In this document: positions 25,969 to 34,662 of the stretch, piece after piece
How the letters are laid out: each line of letters opens with the position of its first letter
Numbering within the stretch: the first letter of the stretch is position 1
Origin: DATBJJ01 sp036556425
Lineage (GTDB): Bacteria > Acidobacteriota > Vicinamibacteria > Vicinamibacterales > 2-12-FULL-66-21
Assembly: GCA_036556425.1 (NCBI GenBank)
Contig: DATBJJ010000120.1
Location: 16,540-80,539, forward strand
DNA: 64,000 bases
Reading direction: 5' to 3'
The notes under the pieces: model-generated
Told to the model about the DNA's origin: nothing
Seen by the model: the letters and a program-made list of their open reading frames with translations, nothing else
Databases searched by the model: none
Position numbers and translations under genes: made by a program

Positions 25969-26508
25969 CTATCGTGAAACGGAGGGCTTCGGCCGGATCT
26001 CCGCGACAATCCCGTTCAGGGCGTTCGCGACCGAGGCAGGCGAGGGCTTGGTGCGCAGCAGCTCCCCCGCCGCGCACAACACGCCGAGCGCTTTCGGAAT
26101 CGCGCCGTTGCGCGAATCGTAGCCGGCGACCTGCGCGTCGAAGTGCACGGCGTTGCCGAGCAGGTCCGCATCCGCCGCGCCCAGATCCATGCGCAGCTGA
26201 TTGCACGTCGATGCGACGTTCGCGACCGGCACGATCACTTCGTGGTCGACAGGCCCGAGCACGTTCCCCGCAGAATCCGCCATGGCGCCGACGATCTTCG
26301 CGACTGCCGTCAGCTCGCCGCTCCGGATCTCGAACCGCACAATCGTCATGTCGCCGCTGACGACGCCGAGGCCCGCGGTTCGATCCTGAAACGTACCGCG
26401 CACGCGCGCGGTGATCGTGCCGGCCTCGTCCGCCTCCTGCGCGCGGACCGTGCCGGCAAATCCGTGGACGGCGAGCGACAGCGCTGTCAAAGCGAAAAGC
26501 CGTGTCAT
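25969..26508 (-). CDS. Exported protein of unknown function
   Basis: ATG 26508 (MTRLFALTALSLAV) has GGGAG upstream and begins a clear signal peptide of about 24 residues ending VRAQ, giving 179 residues. The longer upstream frame would read through a repeat element. The mature part is small and beta/alpha mixed, with DMTIVRFEIRSGELTAVAKI and VDHEVIVPVANVASTCNQLR, one central Cys and one late Cys (GVLCAAGEL). No enzyme motif is visible. The gene ends 11 bp beyond the last palindromic repeat unit. It is separated from the large propeller/PA14 gene on the same strand by another inverted repeat, so cotranscription is uncertain. Confidence 0.65.
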   Translation of the reverse strand: MTRLFALTALSLAVHGFAGTVRAQEADEAGTITARVRGTFQDRTAGLGVVSGDMTIVRFEIRSGELTAVAKIVGAMADSAGNVLGPVDHEVIVPVANVASTCNQLRMDLGAADADLLGNAVHFDAQVAGYDSRNGAIPKALGVLCAAGELLRTKPSPASVANALNGIVAEIRPKPSVSR

Positions 26509-26533
26509 CCTCACACGCTCCCTGCTCACTTGA

Positions 26534-26599
26534 CGCGAATCGCGCGGATGGCGCTGATTGCGCGGATTCATCCGAGCCGCCTAATCCGTGTGATTCGCG
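26534..26599. repeat. Imperfect inverted repeat between two minus-strand genes
   Basis: Sixteen-base arms 26534-26549 (CGCGAATCGCGCGGAT) and 26584-26599 match as inverted repeats at 14 of 16 positions. The spacer between them repeats similar GCGGATT words. The element lies between the stop of the propeller/PA14 gene and the start of the small exported protein gene. It could act as a terminator or be another copy of an intergenic repeat family. No T-run follows. Confidence 0.5.
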
Positions 26600-26609
26600 T
26601 AATCCGTTC

Positions 26610-29600
26610 TCATTGGAACAGGCGCGACTGCGGAATGATCTGCGTCGCTTGTCCCGGATACGTCCACTGCAGCCGCGCGACCGCGTCGCCGCCGCGCTCG
26701 TAGAACTCCAGCGTGATCGTGTATTTCACGCCCGCCGTCAAACTGATCGCCGCGCTCGTGTTCGTCGTCGCGGCGTGATCGGTCCAGTTGTTGATCAACT
26801 GCTGCCCGTTGACCCACAGGCGGATCCCGTCGTCGGACACCGTGGAGAAACGGTACGAGCCGGACACCGGCGCCTGCACCGTCCCTGTCCAGCGCACCGA
26901 GAAGTTGTTGGTCGTGACGCCTGTTCCGGGCGAGCCCGTTCCCCAATTGAAGTTCACCGTCGGATCGACGCGCGTCAGCACGAGCGTGGTGAAGCGTGAA
27001 CCGGTGCCCGGATCGTTGTAATAGCGAGCCGTGAGGCCGTTGCCCGACGCAGCGGTCACGACGATGGTGACGTCGTCGGCCGACGTCACCGCGCTGTCTG
27101 ACGCGGTCAAGCGCAGCACGTAGGTGCCGGCGGCCGAGAACGTCGCGTTCGTGTTCAACGCGGACGCATTCGAGAACGTCACCGTACCCGGTCCGCTGAC
27201 GCGGCTCCACGTGGTCGTGAGCTGCGACGGCGGCGAAGGCAGTCCATCGTCGCTTGCTGAGCCGGCAAGCGCGGTCGTCGCCGGCATCGCGATCGTTCGA
27301 TCGGCGCCGGCATTCACGAGCGGCGCTCTGTTCGCAGGCGGATAGAGCTGCGTCTGCGGGATCGCGGTCTGCGCCTGGCTCGGATACGACCAATGCAGCT
27401 TCGCCGTGGCAAGTCCGGCGTGCTCGTAGTACTCCATGCGGATGTCATAGCGCGTGCCGGCGAGGAGCGCCACGGGCGCGCTGTTGCGAGCCGTCACCGC
27501 CTGATCGATCCAGTTGTCGATGACGAGCTGACTGTTCACCCACAGGCGAACACCGTCGTCGGCGACCGTCGTGAAGACGTAATTGCCCGTCACCGGGGCC
27601 AGGACTTGCCCCGTCCAGCGCACAGCGAAGTTGTCAGCCGTCACGCCGGTCGCGGGCGCGCTCGACGCCCAATCGAAGTTGACCGACGGATCCAACCGGC
27701 CCCGAACGTAGGTGACGAAGTGCGACCCGTTGTTCGGATCGTTGAAGTACTCGCCGAGCAGACCGGTTCCTGTACCCACGATCGGCGGCGGATACACGGT
27801 GATCGTCACGTCATCGCTGACGGTCACCGCGCCGTCGCTCACCGTCAGGCGCAGCACGTAGATGCCGTCGGCGCCAAAGGTCGCCGTCGTGGACGGCGAA
27901 TTCGGATTCGCGAACGTCACCGTACCGCCGGCGGAATCTTCGCGTCCGCTGATCTTGCTCCACGCGATCGCGAGGTTCGCGGGACTCGGCAACCCGTCGT
28001 CCGCCGCGCTGCCGTTCAACGTCGCCGCCGACGGCAGGAGAATCGTCTGATCGCCGCCCGCGTTCACCGCCGGCGGCTGGTTGACAGGCGGCGCCGGATA
28101 CAGGAACCACTGCGGAACGATCTGCGTCGGCTGCCCCGGATAGGACCACGAGAGTCTCGCCGTCGCAAGCGATCCACGCTCGTAGAAGTCCATCCTGATG
28201 TCGTAGCGCTGTCCGGCGGTGAGTGACGCCGTTGCGCCGTTCAGCGTCAGCGTGTGATCGACCCAGTTGTCGATCAGGAGCTGTCCATTGAGATACAGCC
28301 GCACGCCTTCGTCAGTAGCGGTCGTGAATGTGTACGTTCCGGTGACGGGCGCCAGCACTTGGCCGCTCCACCGCGCCGAGAAGTTGTCCAACTGCACCGA
28401 CGGATCCGGCGCGCCGGCGCCCCAATCGAAGTCGACGGTCGCATCCGTCCGCGTCAGCGCAAGGGCGGTGAAGTAGATACCGCTGCCCGCGTCGTTGAAG
28501 TACTGCGCGAGGAGACCGGTGCCCGATCCGGCCGGCGGATCGACGGTGACAACGACGTCGTCGGTCGCCGTGACTTCGCCGTCGAATGCGGACAGGCGAA
28601 TCGTGTGCACGCCCGGCACGGCGAAGGTTGCCGTCGTCGTCGCAGCCGCCGGCGTGCCGAACGTGACGGGGCCCGGACCGGTCACCAGGCTCCACGTCGT
28701 CGTCACCTGGCTGGGTGGATCCGGATTGCCGTCGTCGCTGACGCTGCACGTCAGCGTGACCGTATCAGGTGATGGAATCGTTTGGTCGGCACCCGCGTCG
28801 ACGATGGGCGCGGTGTTCCCCGCCGTGGGACCCAGCAGCCCGTACACGACGAGCTTGCTCGACAACGTCGCGACGAACACCTTGCCGTCGGCAATCGTCG
28901 GCGGGCTGAACTTCGAGAAGAGTCCGACCCCGTCGCGACCCGCGTTCTGTTGGCTGTTCCACAACTCGCGCGTCACGTTGCTCGCGTCGTACGCGCGCAC
29001 GATGCCCGGCTGCGATGTATGGTTCGCGTCGCCCGATCGCGACATCGCTGCCCACAGGATGCCGCTGCCGATCGCGTTGCCGTTCGCCGAAAGCGACAGC
29101 ATCGCGCCTGGCATTCCTGGCGCAGCGAGCACCGTGCTCTGCGCGGCGGCTGGCGTCTGGAACGTCCCATTCACGAGGCGGAACACCTTCAACGGATCAC
29201 CGGCGGCCCAGAGATAGATCGACGGTCCGTAGGTCGGCGCGTTCCAGTACACGGGCGCGCCGTTCATGCGCGCCGCCGTCGACCCCTGAAAGCTCTGGAC
29301 GATCTGCCCGTTGTTGCCGGATCGGACATGCCCCATGTTGTTGCGATCGACGACGTACATCACGCCTTCTTTGCCGCCGCCGATCACGAGGTTCGTATTC
29401 GGTACGAGCATCGCGTTCTGAATGCCGAGGTCTTCGTCCGTCGCATTGAGGAACGACCAGTTGTAGGGCGTGAACCAGTCGACTAGCGTGCCGGACGGGC
29501 TGATCTTGATGAAGCTGTTGCCGAAGTTGCGGCCTCCGGTGTCGCCATTGAACGATCCGTTGCCCGTCAGCGCATAGATGTTCCCCGCCGGATCCGCCGT

Positions 29601-30479
29601 CAGTCCGCCGCCCGACTGCCAGATGCCGCTCAATCCTCCGTCGGGCGAGGTGTTGTAGACCATCACCTGCTGCAGCGTGCCGGCGTCGTAGCCGAGAATC
29701 CACCCGTGATACGGCCCCTGATCGCAGTAAGACGCCCACGCGACGTAGACGACGCCGCGATCGAGAAGGAGCGCGGCTCGCTGGTTGTGCGTGCGCGAGT
29801 TGAACGCGATGTTGTTCTGCGCGTCGCGGCCGTCGCCGGTGCCGACGACGCTTGCCTGGATGACGAGAGGGCTGCCGGGCCGCGCGCTGCCGTCGCGGAC
29901 GTCGAGCGCGTGCAGGCGCTGCACGAAGGCGCCGTTCTCCTTCGTGCGCGTGACGAAATAGATCGTCTGGGATGCCGTGTCGATCACGGGTGTGCCGCCG
30001 ATGCCGATCCGGCCGGCGAAGTCGACGTACGTGCCGCATGCCTGGCCGACGTCCGTGCGCGAGACGGGCACGATCCCTGCCGCTGGATTCGTGTAGTTGT
30101 TCATCCAGATCGGCGTGATCGCCGCGGGGTCGTCCGCATCGAACGCGTAGACGCTGTCGTTGTTCGTCGCGACGAACACGACGTTGCGGACACCGAGACC
30201 GGGAATGTCGAGGCCGGGCACGTAGAGCGGCTGCCCGTAGATCTCGTCGTCAACCGTACGCTCGAACAGCTTGCCGAACTGGCTGACGTTGACGTTCGTC
30301 GTCGTCAGCAGCGTCTCGGTGAGATTCGCGCCCGTGCGCGCGACGTCGTTGTGCTGCGTCGTGACGCTGGTTTGCGCGAGCAATGAAACTCTGAGAAGCA
30401 GGAGGCCGAAGACGACGAGGGCCCAGGTGCGGATTCGTCGGCGCGAACGGAGCTCATCAGGTCGCGCGCGGCGTGGCAT
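26610..30479 (-). CDS. Large surface/secreted protein: N-terminal PQQ-like propeller followed by three PKD-PA14 modules
   Basis: About 1289 residues from ATG 30479; a GTG 60 bases upstream is an alternative, and neither has a strong ribosome site. Residues 17-36 form a signal or anchor helix. Residues 40-550 read as a WD/PQQ-like propeller, beginning QHNDVARTGANLTETLL with repeated YAF, YALTGNGSF and YVVDRNNMG strands. Three tandem modules follow at roughly 555-796, 800-1046 and 1050-1289. Each has a PKD/Ig-like domain (PIVDAGADQTI, then TWSLVTGPGPVTF) and a PA14 domain (GLLAQYFND, DEGVRLYLNGQLLIDNW, YDIRMDFYERG, RLSWSYPG). PA14 domains bind glycans, so attachment to polysaccharide or cell surfaces is likely. 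The role of the propeller is unknown. Confidence 0.8.
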   Translation of the reverse strand: MPRRARPDELRSRRRIRTWALVVFGLLLLRVSLLAQTSVTTQHNDVARTGANLTETLLTTTNVNVSQFGKLFERTVDDEIYGQPLYVPGLDIPGLGVRNVVFVATNNDSVYAFDADDPAAITPIWMNNYTNPAAGIVPVSRTDVGQACGTYVDFAGRIGIGGTPVIDTASQTIYFVTRTKENGAFVQRLHALDVRDGSARPGSPLVIQASVVGTGDGRDAQNNIAFNSRTHNQRAALLLDRGVVYVAWASYCDQGPYHGWILGYDAGTLQQVMVYNTSPDGGLSGIWQSGGGLTADPAGNIYALTGNGSFNGDTGGRNFGNSFIKISPSGTLVDWFTPYNWSFLNATDEDLGIQNAMLVPNTNLVIGGGKEGVMYVVDRNNMGHVRSGNNGQIVQSFQGSTAARMNGAPVYWNAPTYGPSIYLWAAGDPLKVFRLVNGTFQTPAAAQSTVLAAPGMPGAMLSLSANGNAIGSGILWAAMSRSGDANHTSQPGIVRAYDASNVTRELWNSQQNAGRDGVGLFSKFSPPTIADGKVFVATLSSKLVVYGLLGPTAGNTAPIVDAGADQTIPSPDTVTLTCSVSDDGNPDPPSQVTTTWSLVTGPGPVTFGTPAAATTTATFAVPGVHTIRLSAFDGEVTATDDVVVTVDPPAGSGTGLLAQYFNDAGSGIYFTALALTRTDATVDFDWGAGAPDPSVQLDNFSARWSGQVLAPVTGTYTFTTATDEGVRLYLNGQLLIDNWVDHTLTLNGATASLTAGQRYDIRMDFYERGSLATARLSWSYPGQPTQIVPQWFLYPAPPVNQPPAVNAGGDQTILLPSAATLNGSAADDGLPSPANLAIAWSKISGREDSAGGTVTFANPNSPSTTATFGADGIYVLRLTVSDGAVTVSDDVTITVYPPPIVGTGTGLLGEYFNDPNNGSHFVTYVRGRLDPSVNFDWASSAPATGVTADNFAVRWTGQVLAPVTGNYVFTTVADDGVRLWVNSQLVIDNWIDQAVTARNSAPVALLAGTRYDIRMEYYEHAGLATAKLHWSYPSQAQTAIPQTQLYPPANRAPLVNAGADRTIAMPATTALAGSASDDGLPSPPSQLTTTWSRVSGPGTVTFSNASALNTNATFSAAGTYVLRLTASDSAVTSADDVTIVVTAASGNGLTARYYNDPGTGSRFTTLVLTRVDPTVNFNWGTGSPGTGVTTNNFSVRWTGTVQAPVSGSYRFSTVSDDGIRLWVNGQQLINNWTDHAATTNTSAAISLTAGVKYTITLEFYERGGDAVARLQWTYPGQATQIIPQSRLFQ

Positions 30480-30616
30480 GGTGGGCGCGCGCAACAAGAA
30501 ACAGGCCAAGCGCTGAATCACGGCGCGGCCGGCACGCACACGCGCACAGACGCCGCGCGCACGATCACTTGTGCCATGTCAATCGCAAAAGCGTAAGAGG
30601 CGCCGTGCGCACCGAG

Positions 30617-30670
30617 TCCTGTTGCTTTCCAAAAGGAGACGTGCCATCATCCTTTTGGCAACCAACAGGA
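30617..30670 (+). promoter_or_regulatory. Long hairpin in the leader of the PadR gene that contains its Shine-Dalgarno
   Basis: Arms 30617-30637 and 30650-30670 (21 bases each, 19 complementary) flank a 12-base loop. The right arm ends CAGGA eight bases before the ATG at 30679, and its AGGA is the best ribosome-binding site for that start. The site would be paired with TCCT of the left arm when the RNA folds. As DNA the element could equally be an operator for the PadR protein. Confidence 0.65.
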
Positions 30671-30678
30671 CCCGCCGC

Positions 30679-31026
30679 ATGAAGACGAAGATGGACGTGC
30701 AGCAGGGAACGCTCGCGCTCATGGTGCTCAAGACCCTCGACGTGCTGGGGCCGCTGCACGGCTACGGGCTCGCGCGCCGCATCGAGCAGATCAGCGGCGA
30801 TCTCCTCTCCGTCAACCAGGGGACGCTGTATCCCCTCCTCTTGAAGCTCGAGCACGAAGGCGCGATTGCCTCCGAGTGGGGCGCGTCCGAGAACAACCGG
30901 AAGGCGCGTTTCTACCGGCTCACACGGACCGGGCGCAAGCGGCTGCAAGCCGAAGCGCATGGCTGGGAACGGACCGCGGCGATGATCGGCCGGTTCTTCA
31001 CGGCGAAGGCGGAGGATCTGCGATGA
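30679..31026 (+). CDS. PadR-family transcriptional regulator
   Basis: 115 residues from ATG 30679 (MKTKMDVQQGTLALMVLKTL), the usual size and start for this subfamily. The PadR winged helix is complete: LGPLHGYGLARRIEQISG, then NQGTLYPLLLKLEHEG (recognition helix) and the wing FYRLTRTGRKRLQ. PadR proteins repress until a small ligand or phenolic signal binds. In Acidobacteriota they typically precede a long FtsX/MacB-like permease, exactly as here: its TGA overlaps the ATG of the permease gene. The hairpin in its leader is a candidate for autoregulation, either as operator or as translational switch. Confidence 0.93.
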   Translation: MKTKMDVQQGTLALMVLKTLDVLGPLHGYGLARRIEQISGDLLSVNQGTLYPLLLKLEHEGAIASEWGASENNRKARFYRLTRTGRKRLQAEAHGWERTAAMIGRFFTAKAEDLR

Positions 31027-33653
31027 GCGCATCGAGGCTGCGGCGGCTGATCGTTCGGCTTGTCGCGTTCGGACGAGCGCGCCGCGACGAAGAACGGATG
31101 CGCGCCGAGATCGAAGAACATCTCGCGCTGCAGACCGAGGACAACATCCGCGCCGGCATGACGCCGCAGGAAGCAAAGCGGCGGGCCGTCCTCAAGTTCG
31201 GCGCGGTTGAAGCCGTGAAAGAAGAGTACCGCGACGAGCAGCGCCCTCGGCTTCTGGACGACCTCGTCCAGGACGTCCGATACACCTTCAGATGGCTTCG
31301 CGCGGCGCCGCTCTTCACGCTGACCGCGGCACTCTCACTCGCGTTGGGCATCGGCGCCAACACCGCCGTGTTCACAGTCGTCCATGGCCTGCTGCTGGCG
31401 CGGCTCCCTGTATCGAACCCCGAGGAGCTCGTCTTTCTGCAGGATCAACGCCGAGCCGAAGATCCGAGCCCGAGGTTCTCGTATCCGTTCTTCCTCGAGC
31501 TGCGCGGGAACAGCGTAATGAAGGGCACCGCCGGGCGCTTCAGCCTCGGCGTCAATGCGGCGGTCGACGGAAGTACCGCGCGGATCGCCGGCGAGCTCGT
31601 CTCCGGCAACTATTTCGACGTCACGGGCGCGGCAACTGCGCTCGGTCGGCCGCTGACGATGGCGGACGATTCGACACCGGGCGCAAGTGCAGTCTGCGTG
31701 ATCAGCGATGCGATGTGGCGTCGAAGCTTCGCCGCCGATCCGTCGGTCGTCGGACGCACCGTGCGGATCAACGACGTGACGTTCACGATCGTCGGCGTCG
31801 CGGCCGGCGGGTTCATCGGGACCGACATCGGCCACCCAACGGACGTCTGGGTGCCAATGACGATGCAGCGAGAGCTGGGACGCGATTTTCTGACCGACGC
31901 GCGGACGAGCTGGGTAGAGATTCTGGGCCGCCTGCGGCCCGGCGCGACGGCGGAGCAATCAGGCGCCGAGCTGACCGCGTACCTCGAACGAACGGCGGCA
32001 TCGAGCGGACGCCGTCTCGTGCTTCAACCCGGGGATCGCGGCAACTCCGGTGTACGGCAGGAGCTCCGATCCGCGCTCATGGTGATCCTTGCGCTCACGC
32101 TCCTCGCGCTGGTGCTCGCCTGCGTGAACGTCGCAAGCCTCATCGCGGTGCGGTCCGCCGCGCGTGTGAAAGAGATCGCGATCCGCCTTGCGCTCGGCGC
32201 GCGTCGATCGCGGTTGACGCAGCAGTTCGTGACGGAGTCAGCGGTACTTGCGGCGATTGGCGGATTCGGCGGGCTCCTCGTCGCTCCGTGGGCGGCCGCG
32301 CTCCTCGTCGCGCAGCAGCCGCATCACATTGCCATCGACACGAGCTTCGATCTACGTATGCTGTTCGTCACCGCTGCGGTGACGATCGTGTGCGCACTGC
32401 TGATCGCGCAGGCGCCAATTCTCTCGTCGAAGAAGGTTGGACTCGCGCGAGCCTTCGGCTCAGGGATTGCCGCTCCACGCGTCGCTCCCCGCATGACCGC
32501 GCACGATGCGATCGTCGCGTCGCAGATCGCGCTTTCACTCGCGATGCTGATCAGCGCCGCGCTCCTCGTGCAGAGCCTGCGCACGTTGACCGGCCTCGAC
32601 CCGGGTTTTCGCGCCGAGAACCTGCTGGTAGTCTCGATCGATCCGAAGGCGGCCGGCTACGAGGGGACGCGGCTCGCGTCGTTCTGGCAGCAGGCGATCG
32701 ATCGCGTCGTCTCCGTCCCTGGCGCGGAGAGCGTGTCGCTGGGACGGACGGTGCCGCTCGGGGGGGGACGACAACGTCAGCCAGTGTTCGATCCCACTCG
32801 CGGGGCGTTCGTCGAGCTCGATACGAACGTCGTGGCGCCAAAGTATTTCCACACGCTCGGCATTCCATTGATCGACGGGCGGGAGTTCGATGAACGCGAT
32901 GGACCGGCGTCACGCCGCGTCGTCATCGTCAACGAGCGCTTTGCGCAAGCGTTCTGGCCGCAGCAGGGCGCCGTCGGAAAGAGCGTTCGCCTCGGCAAGG
33001 CTGCGGACGCGGTAGCTGAAGTCGTCGGCCTGGTGAAAGACGCCAAGTATCGGGATCTGCGTTCCGAGACGGGTCCGATGTTGTATCGGCCTGTCGCGCA
33101 AACGAGATCGAGCGATCCGATGACGCTGCACGTGCGCGCCGCGAACGATCCCAGCACGCTCGCCGCAGCGATCCGCCGCGAATTTCACGAACTCGATCCG
33201 CGAGTGGCGCTCTTCGGCATCACCACGCTCGACGATCAGTTGCGTGCGTCGTTCGGGAACACCCGGCAAGCTGCCCAACTCGCCGGGAGCTTTGGTGTGC
33301 TCGCGCTCGTGTTGAGCGGCATCGGCGTTTATGGTGTGACGGCGCTCGCGGTCACGCGCCGCACGCGCGACATCGGGATTCGCCTCGCGCTTGGCGCCGA
33401 GCGCGGGGACATCATCCGTGCATTCGGCCGCCGCGGCGTCTCGCTCGTCGCCTGCGGTGTGTGTGCCGGACTGATGGGCTCGGTGTGGTTCGCTCGCACG
33501 GCGGAGACGCTGCTCTACGGCGTGGCGGCGACAGACGCGCCGACATTTGCGATCATGGCCGCGGTCATCGCCGCGGTTTCGCTCGTCGCGATCCATGTTC
33601 CCCTCGCCGTCGCCGCCCGCCTCGACGCCGTAACGGCGATTCGTTGCGAATAG
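31023..33653 (+). CDS. ABC-type permease of the acidobacterial orphan family (MacB_PCD/FtsX domains)
   Basis: ATG 31023 gives 876 residues. The N-terminal 80 residues are a charged cytoplasmic segment typical of this family (RMRAEIEEHLALQTEDNIRA, KRRAVLKFGAVEAVKEEYRD). A first transmembrane helix (LTAALSLALGIGANTAVFTV) and a periplasmic MacB_PCD domain follow, then three FtsX helices. The whole unit is then repeated (second PCD about 560-740, last three helices at the end with TRRTRDIGIRLALGAERGDI). No ATPase gene is adjacent, as is characteristic of these 'orphan' permeases. Function is unknown; roles in export or mechanotransmission are inferred from MacB and LolC. It is translationally coupled to the PadR gene. 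Confidence 0.9.
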   Translation: MSASRLRRLIVRLVAFGRARRDEERMRAEIEEHLALQTEDNIRAGMTPQEAKRRAVLKFGAVEAVKEEYRDEQRPRLLDDLVQDVRYTFRWLRAAPLFTLTAALSLALGIGANTAVFTVVHGLLLARLPVSNPEELVFLQDQRRAEDPSPRFSYPFFLELRGNSVMKGTAGRFSLGVNAAVDGSTARIAGELVSGNYFDVTGAATALGRPLTMADDSTPGASAVCVISDAMWRRSFAADPSVVGRTVRINDVTFTIVGVAAGGFIGTDIGHPTDVWVPMTMQRELGRDFLTDARTSWVEILGRLRPGATAEQSGAELTAYLERTAASSGRRLVLQPGDRGNSGVRQELRSALMVILALTLLALVLACVNVASLIAVRSAARVKEIAIRLALGARRSRLTQQFVTESAVLAAIGGFGGLLVAPWAAALLVAQQPHHIAIDTSFDLRMLFVTAAVTIVCALLIAQAPILSSKKVGLARAFGSGIAAPRVAPRMTAHDAIVASQIALSLAMLISAALLVQSLRTLTGLDPGFRAENLLVVSIDPKAAGYEGTRLASFWQQAIDRVVSVPGAESVSLGRTVPLGGGRQRQPVFDPTRGAFVELDTNVVAPKYFHTLGIPLIDGREFDERDGPASRRVVIVNERFAQAFWPQQGAVGKSVRLGKAADAVAEVVGLVKDAKYRDLRSETGPMLYRPVAQTRSSDPMTLHVRAANDPSTLAAAIRREFHELDPRVALFGITTLDDQLRASFGNTRQAAQLAGSFGVLALVLSGIGVYGVTALAVTRRTRDIGIRLALGAERGDIIRAFGRRGVSLVACGVCAGLMGSVWFARTAETLLYGVAATDAPTFAIMAAVIAAVSLVAIHVPLAVAARLDAVTAIRCE

Positions 33654-33661
33654 ATCGACGC

Positions 33662-33695
33662 CTCGGTCAATCTAGTTCCACCTAAGGAGACCGAG
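33662..33695 (+). promoter_or_regulatory. 7-bp inverted repeat framing the ribosome site of the isomerase-like gene
   Basis: CTCGGTC (33662-33668) and GACCGAG (33689-33695) are perfect complements. The loop contains AAGGAG and the right arm touches the ATG at 33696. The short stem could modulate initiation or be chance. Confidence 0.35.
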
Positions 33696-34658
33696 ATGCT
33701 GTATACGAGACGGGATTTCGCAAAGCTCGCGATCGCGGCGGTGCCGGCAGCACATCTGACGACCGCCACGACGCGGGTGTTTGCCCAGGCAAAGCCGAAT
33801 TCGAAGGTGCGCGGCGTGACGATCGGCATGAACGTGCCTTACAACTTCGGCGGCCGGACCGCGCCCGTGGACGAGATCATCCAGAAGTGCGTCCAGCTCG
33901 GCGTCAGCGGCGTCGAGCTTCGCACGCAGCCTGTCGAAGGGTTTCTCGGCGTCCCAGAGAATCTGGTCGCCCCGCGACCCGGCGGCGGACGTGCGCCGCT
34001 CACGCCCGAGCAGGAAGCCGCGCAAAAGGCGAACGCGGAAGCGCTGCGCAAGTGGCGGCTTGCGGTGCCGATGGACAAGGTGAAGGCGCTACGCCGCAAG
34101 TTCGAGGATGCCGGCATCCTCATCGAGATCGTCAAAGTCGACGGGATTCTGACGATGCCGGACGAGATCGTCGACTACGAGTTCGCGCTCGCGAAGAACC
34201 TCGGCGCGCGGGCGATCTCGACCGAGATCGACGTACCCCAGACGAAACGCCTCGGGCAATTCGCGGACAAGCACAAGATGTGGGTCGGCTATCACGGGCA
34301 CGCGACGACCGGACCCGCGGACTTCGAGACGGCGTTCGGCTACGCCGCGCACAACGGCGCGAACCTGGACATCGGCCATTTCATCGCGGGCCAGAACACG
34401 TCGCCGGTGCCGTTCATCAAGAAGCACCACGCGCGGATCACGCACTTGCACATCAAAGATCGAAAAATGAACAACGGTCCGAACGTGCCGTTCGGCCAGG
34501 GCGATACGCCGATCAGGGAAGTGCTGCAGCTCCTCCGCGACAACAAGTGGAACATCCAGGCGACGATCGAGTTCGAGTACCCGGTCCCCGAAGGATCGGA
34601 CCGGATGATCGAAATGAAGAAGTGCGTCGACTACTGCCGCGACGCACTCCAGTCGTGA
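33696..34658 (+). CDS. Exported sugar phosphate isomerase/epimerase-like TIM-barrel protein
   Basis: 320 residues from ATG 33696, with AAGGAG upstream. The N-terminus (TRRDFAKLAIAAVPAAH) is a twin-arginine signal, so the protein is probably exported folded, perhaps with a bound metal. The rest is an AP_endonuc_2/xylose-isomerase-like barrel. GVSGVELRTQPVEGF lies near strand 2, KLGQF-type metal-side residues are not obvious, and WVGYHGHATTGPADF, NLDIGHFIAG and ITHLHIKDRKMNN carry the expected His/Asp/Glu ligands. QATIEFEYPVPEG supplies the late glutamate. Members with this export signal are common in Acidobacteriota and Planctomycetota, and their sugar substrates are mostly undefined. It is convergent with the cytochrome gene, 4 bp apart. 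Confidence 0.85.
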   Translation: MLYTRRDFAKLAIAAVPAAHLTTATTRVFAQAKPNSKVRGVTIGMNVPYNFGGRTAPVDEIIQKCVQLGVSGVELRTQPVEGFLGVPENLVAPRPGGGRAPLTPEQEAAQKANAEALRKWRLAVPMDKVKALRRKFEDAGILIEIVKVDGILTMPDEIVDYEFALAKNLGARAISTEIDVPQTKRLGQFADKHKMWVGYHGHATTGPADFETAFGYAAHNGANLDIGHFIAGQNTSPVPFIKKHHARITHLHIKDRKMNNGPNVPFGQGDTPIREVLQLLRDNKWNIQATIEFEYPVPEGSDRMIEMKKCVDYCRDALQS

Positions 34659-34662
34659 CGCG

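Noticed and set aside
25620..26122. Short open frames inside the palindromic repeat region
   Set aside because: They are made of repeat sequence, have no ribosome site and differ between repeat copies.
31023..33653. Complete MacB-type ABC exporter
   Set aside because: No ATPase domain (Walker motifs) lies in the protein or in adjacent genes; it fits the orphan permease family instead.
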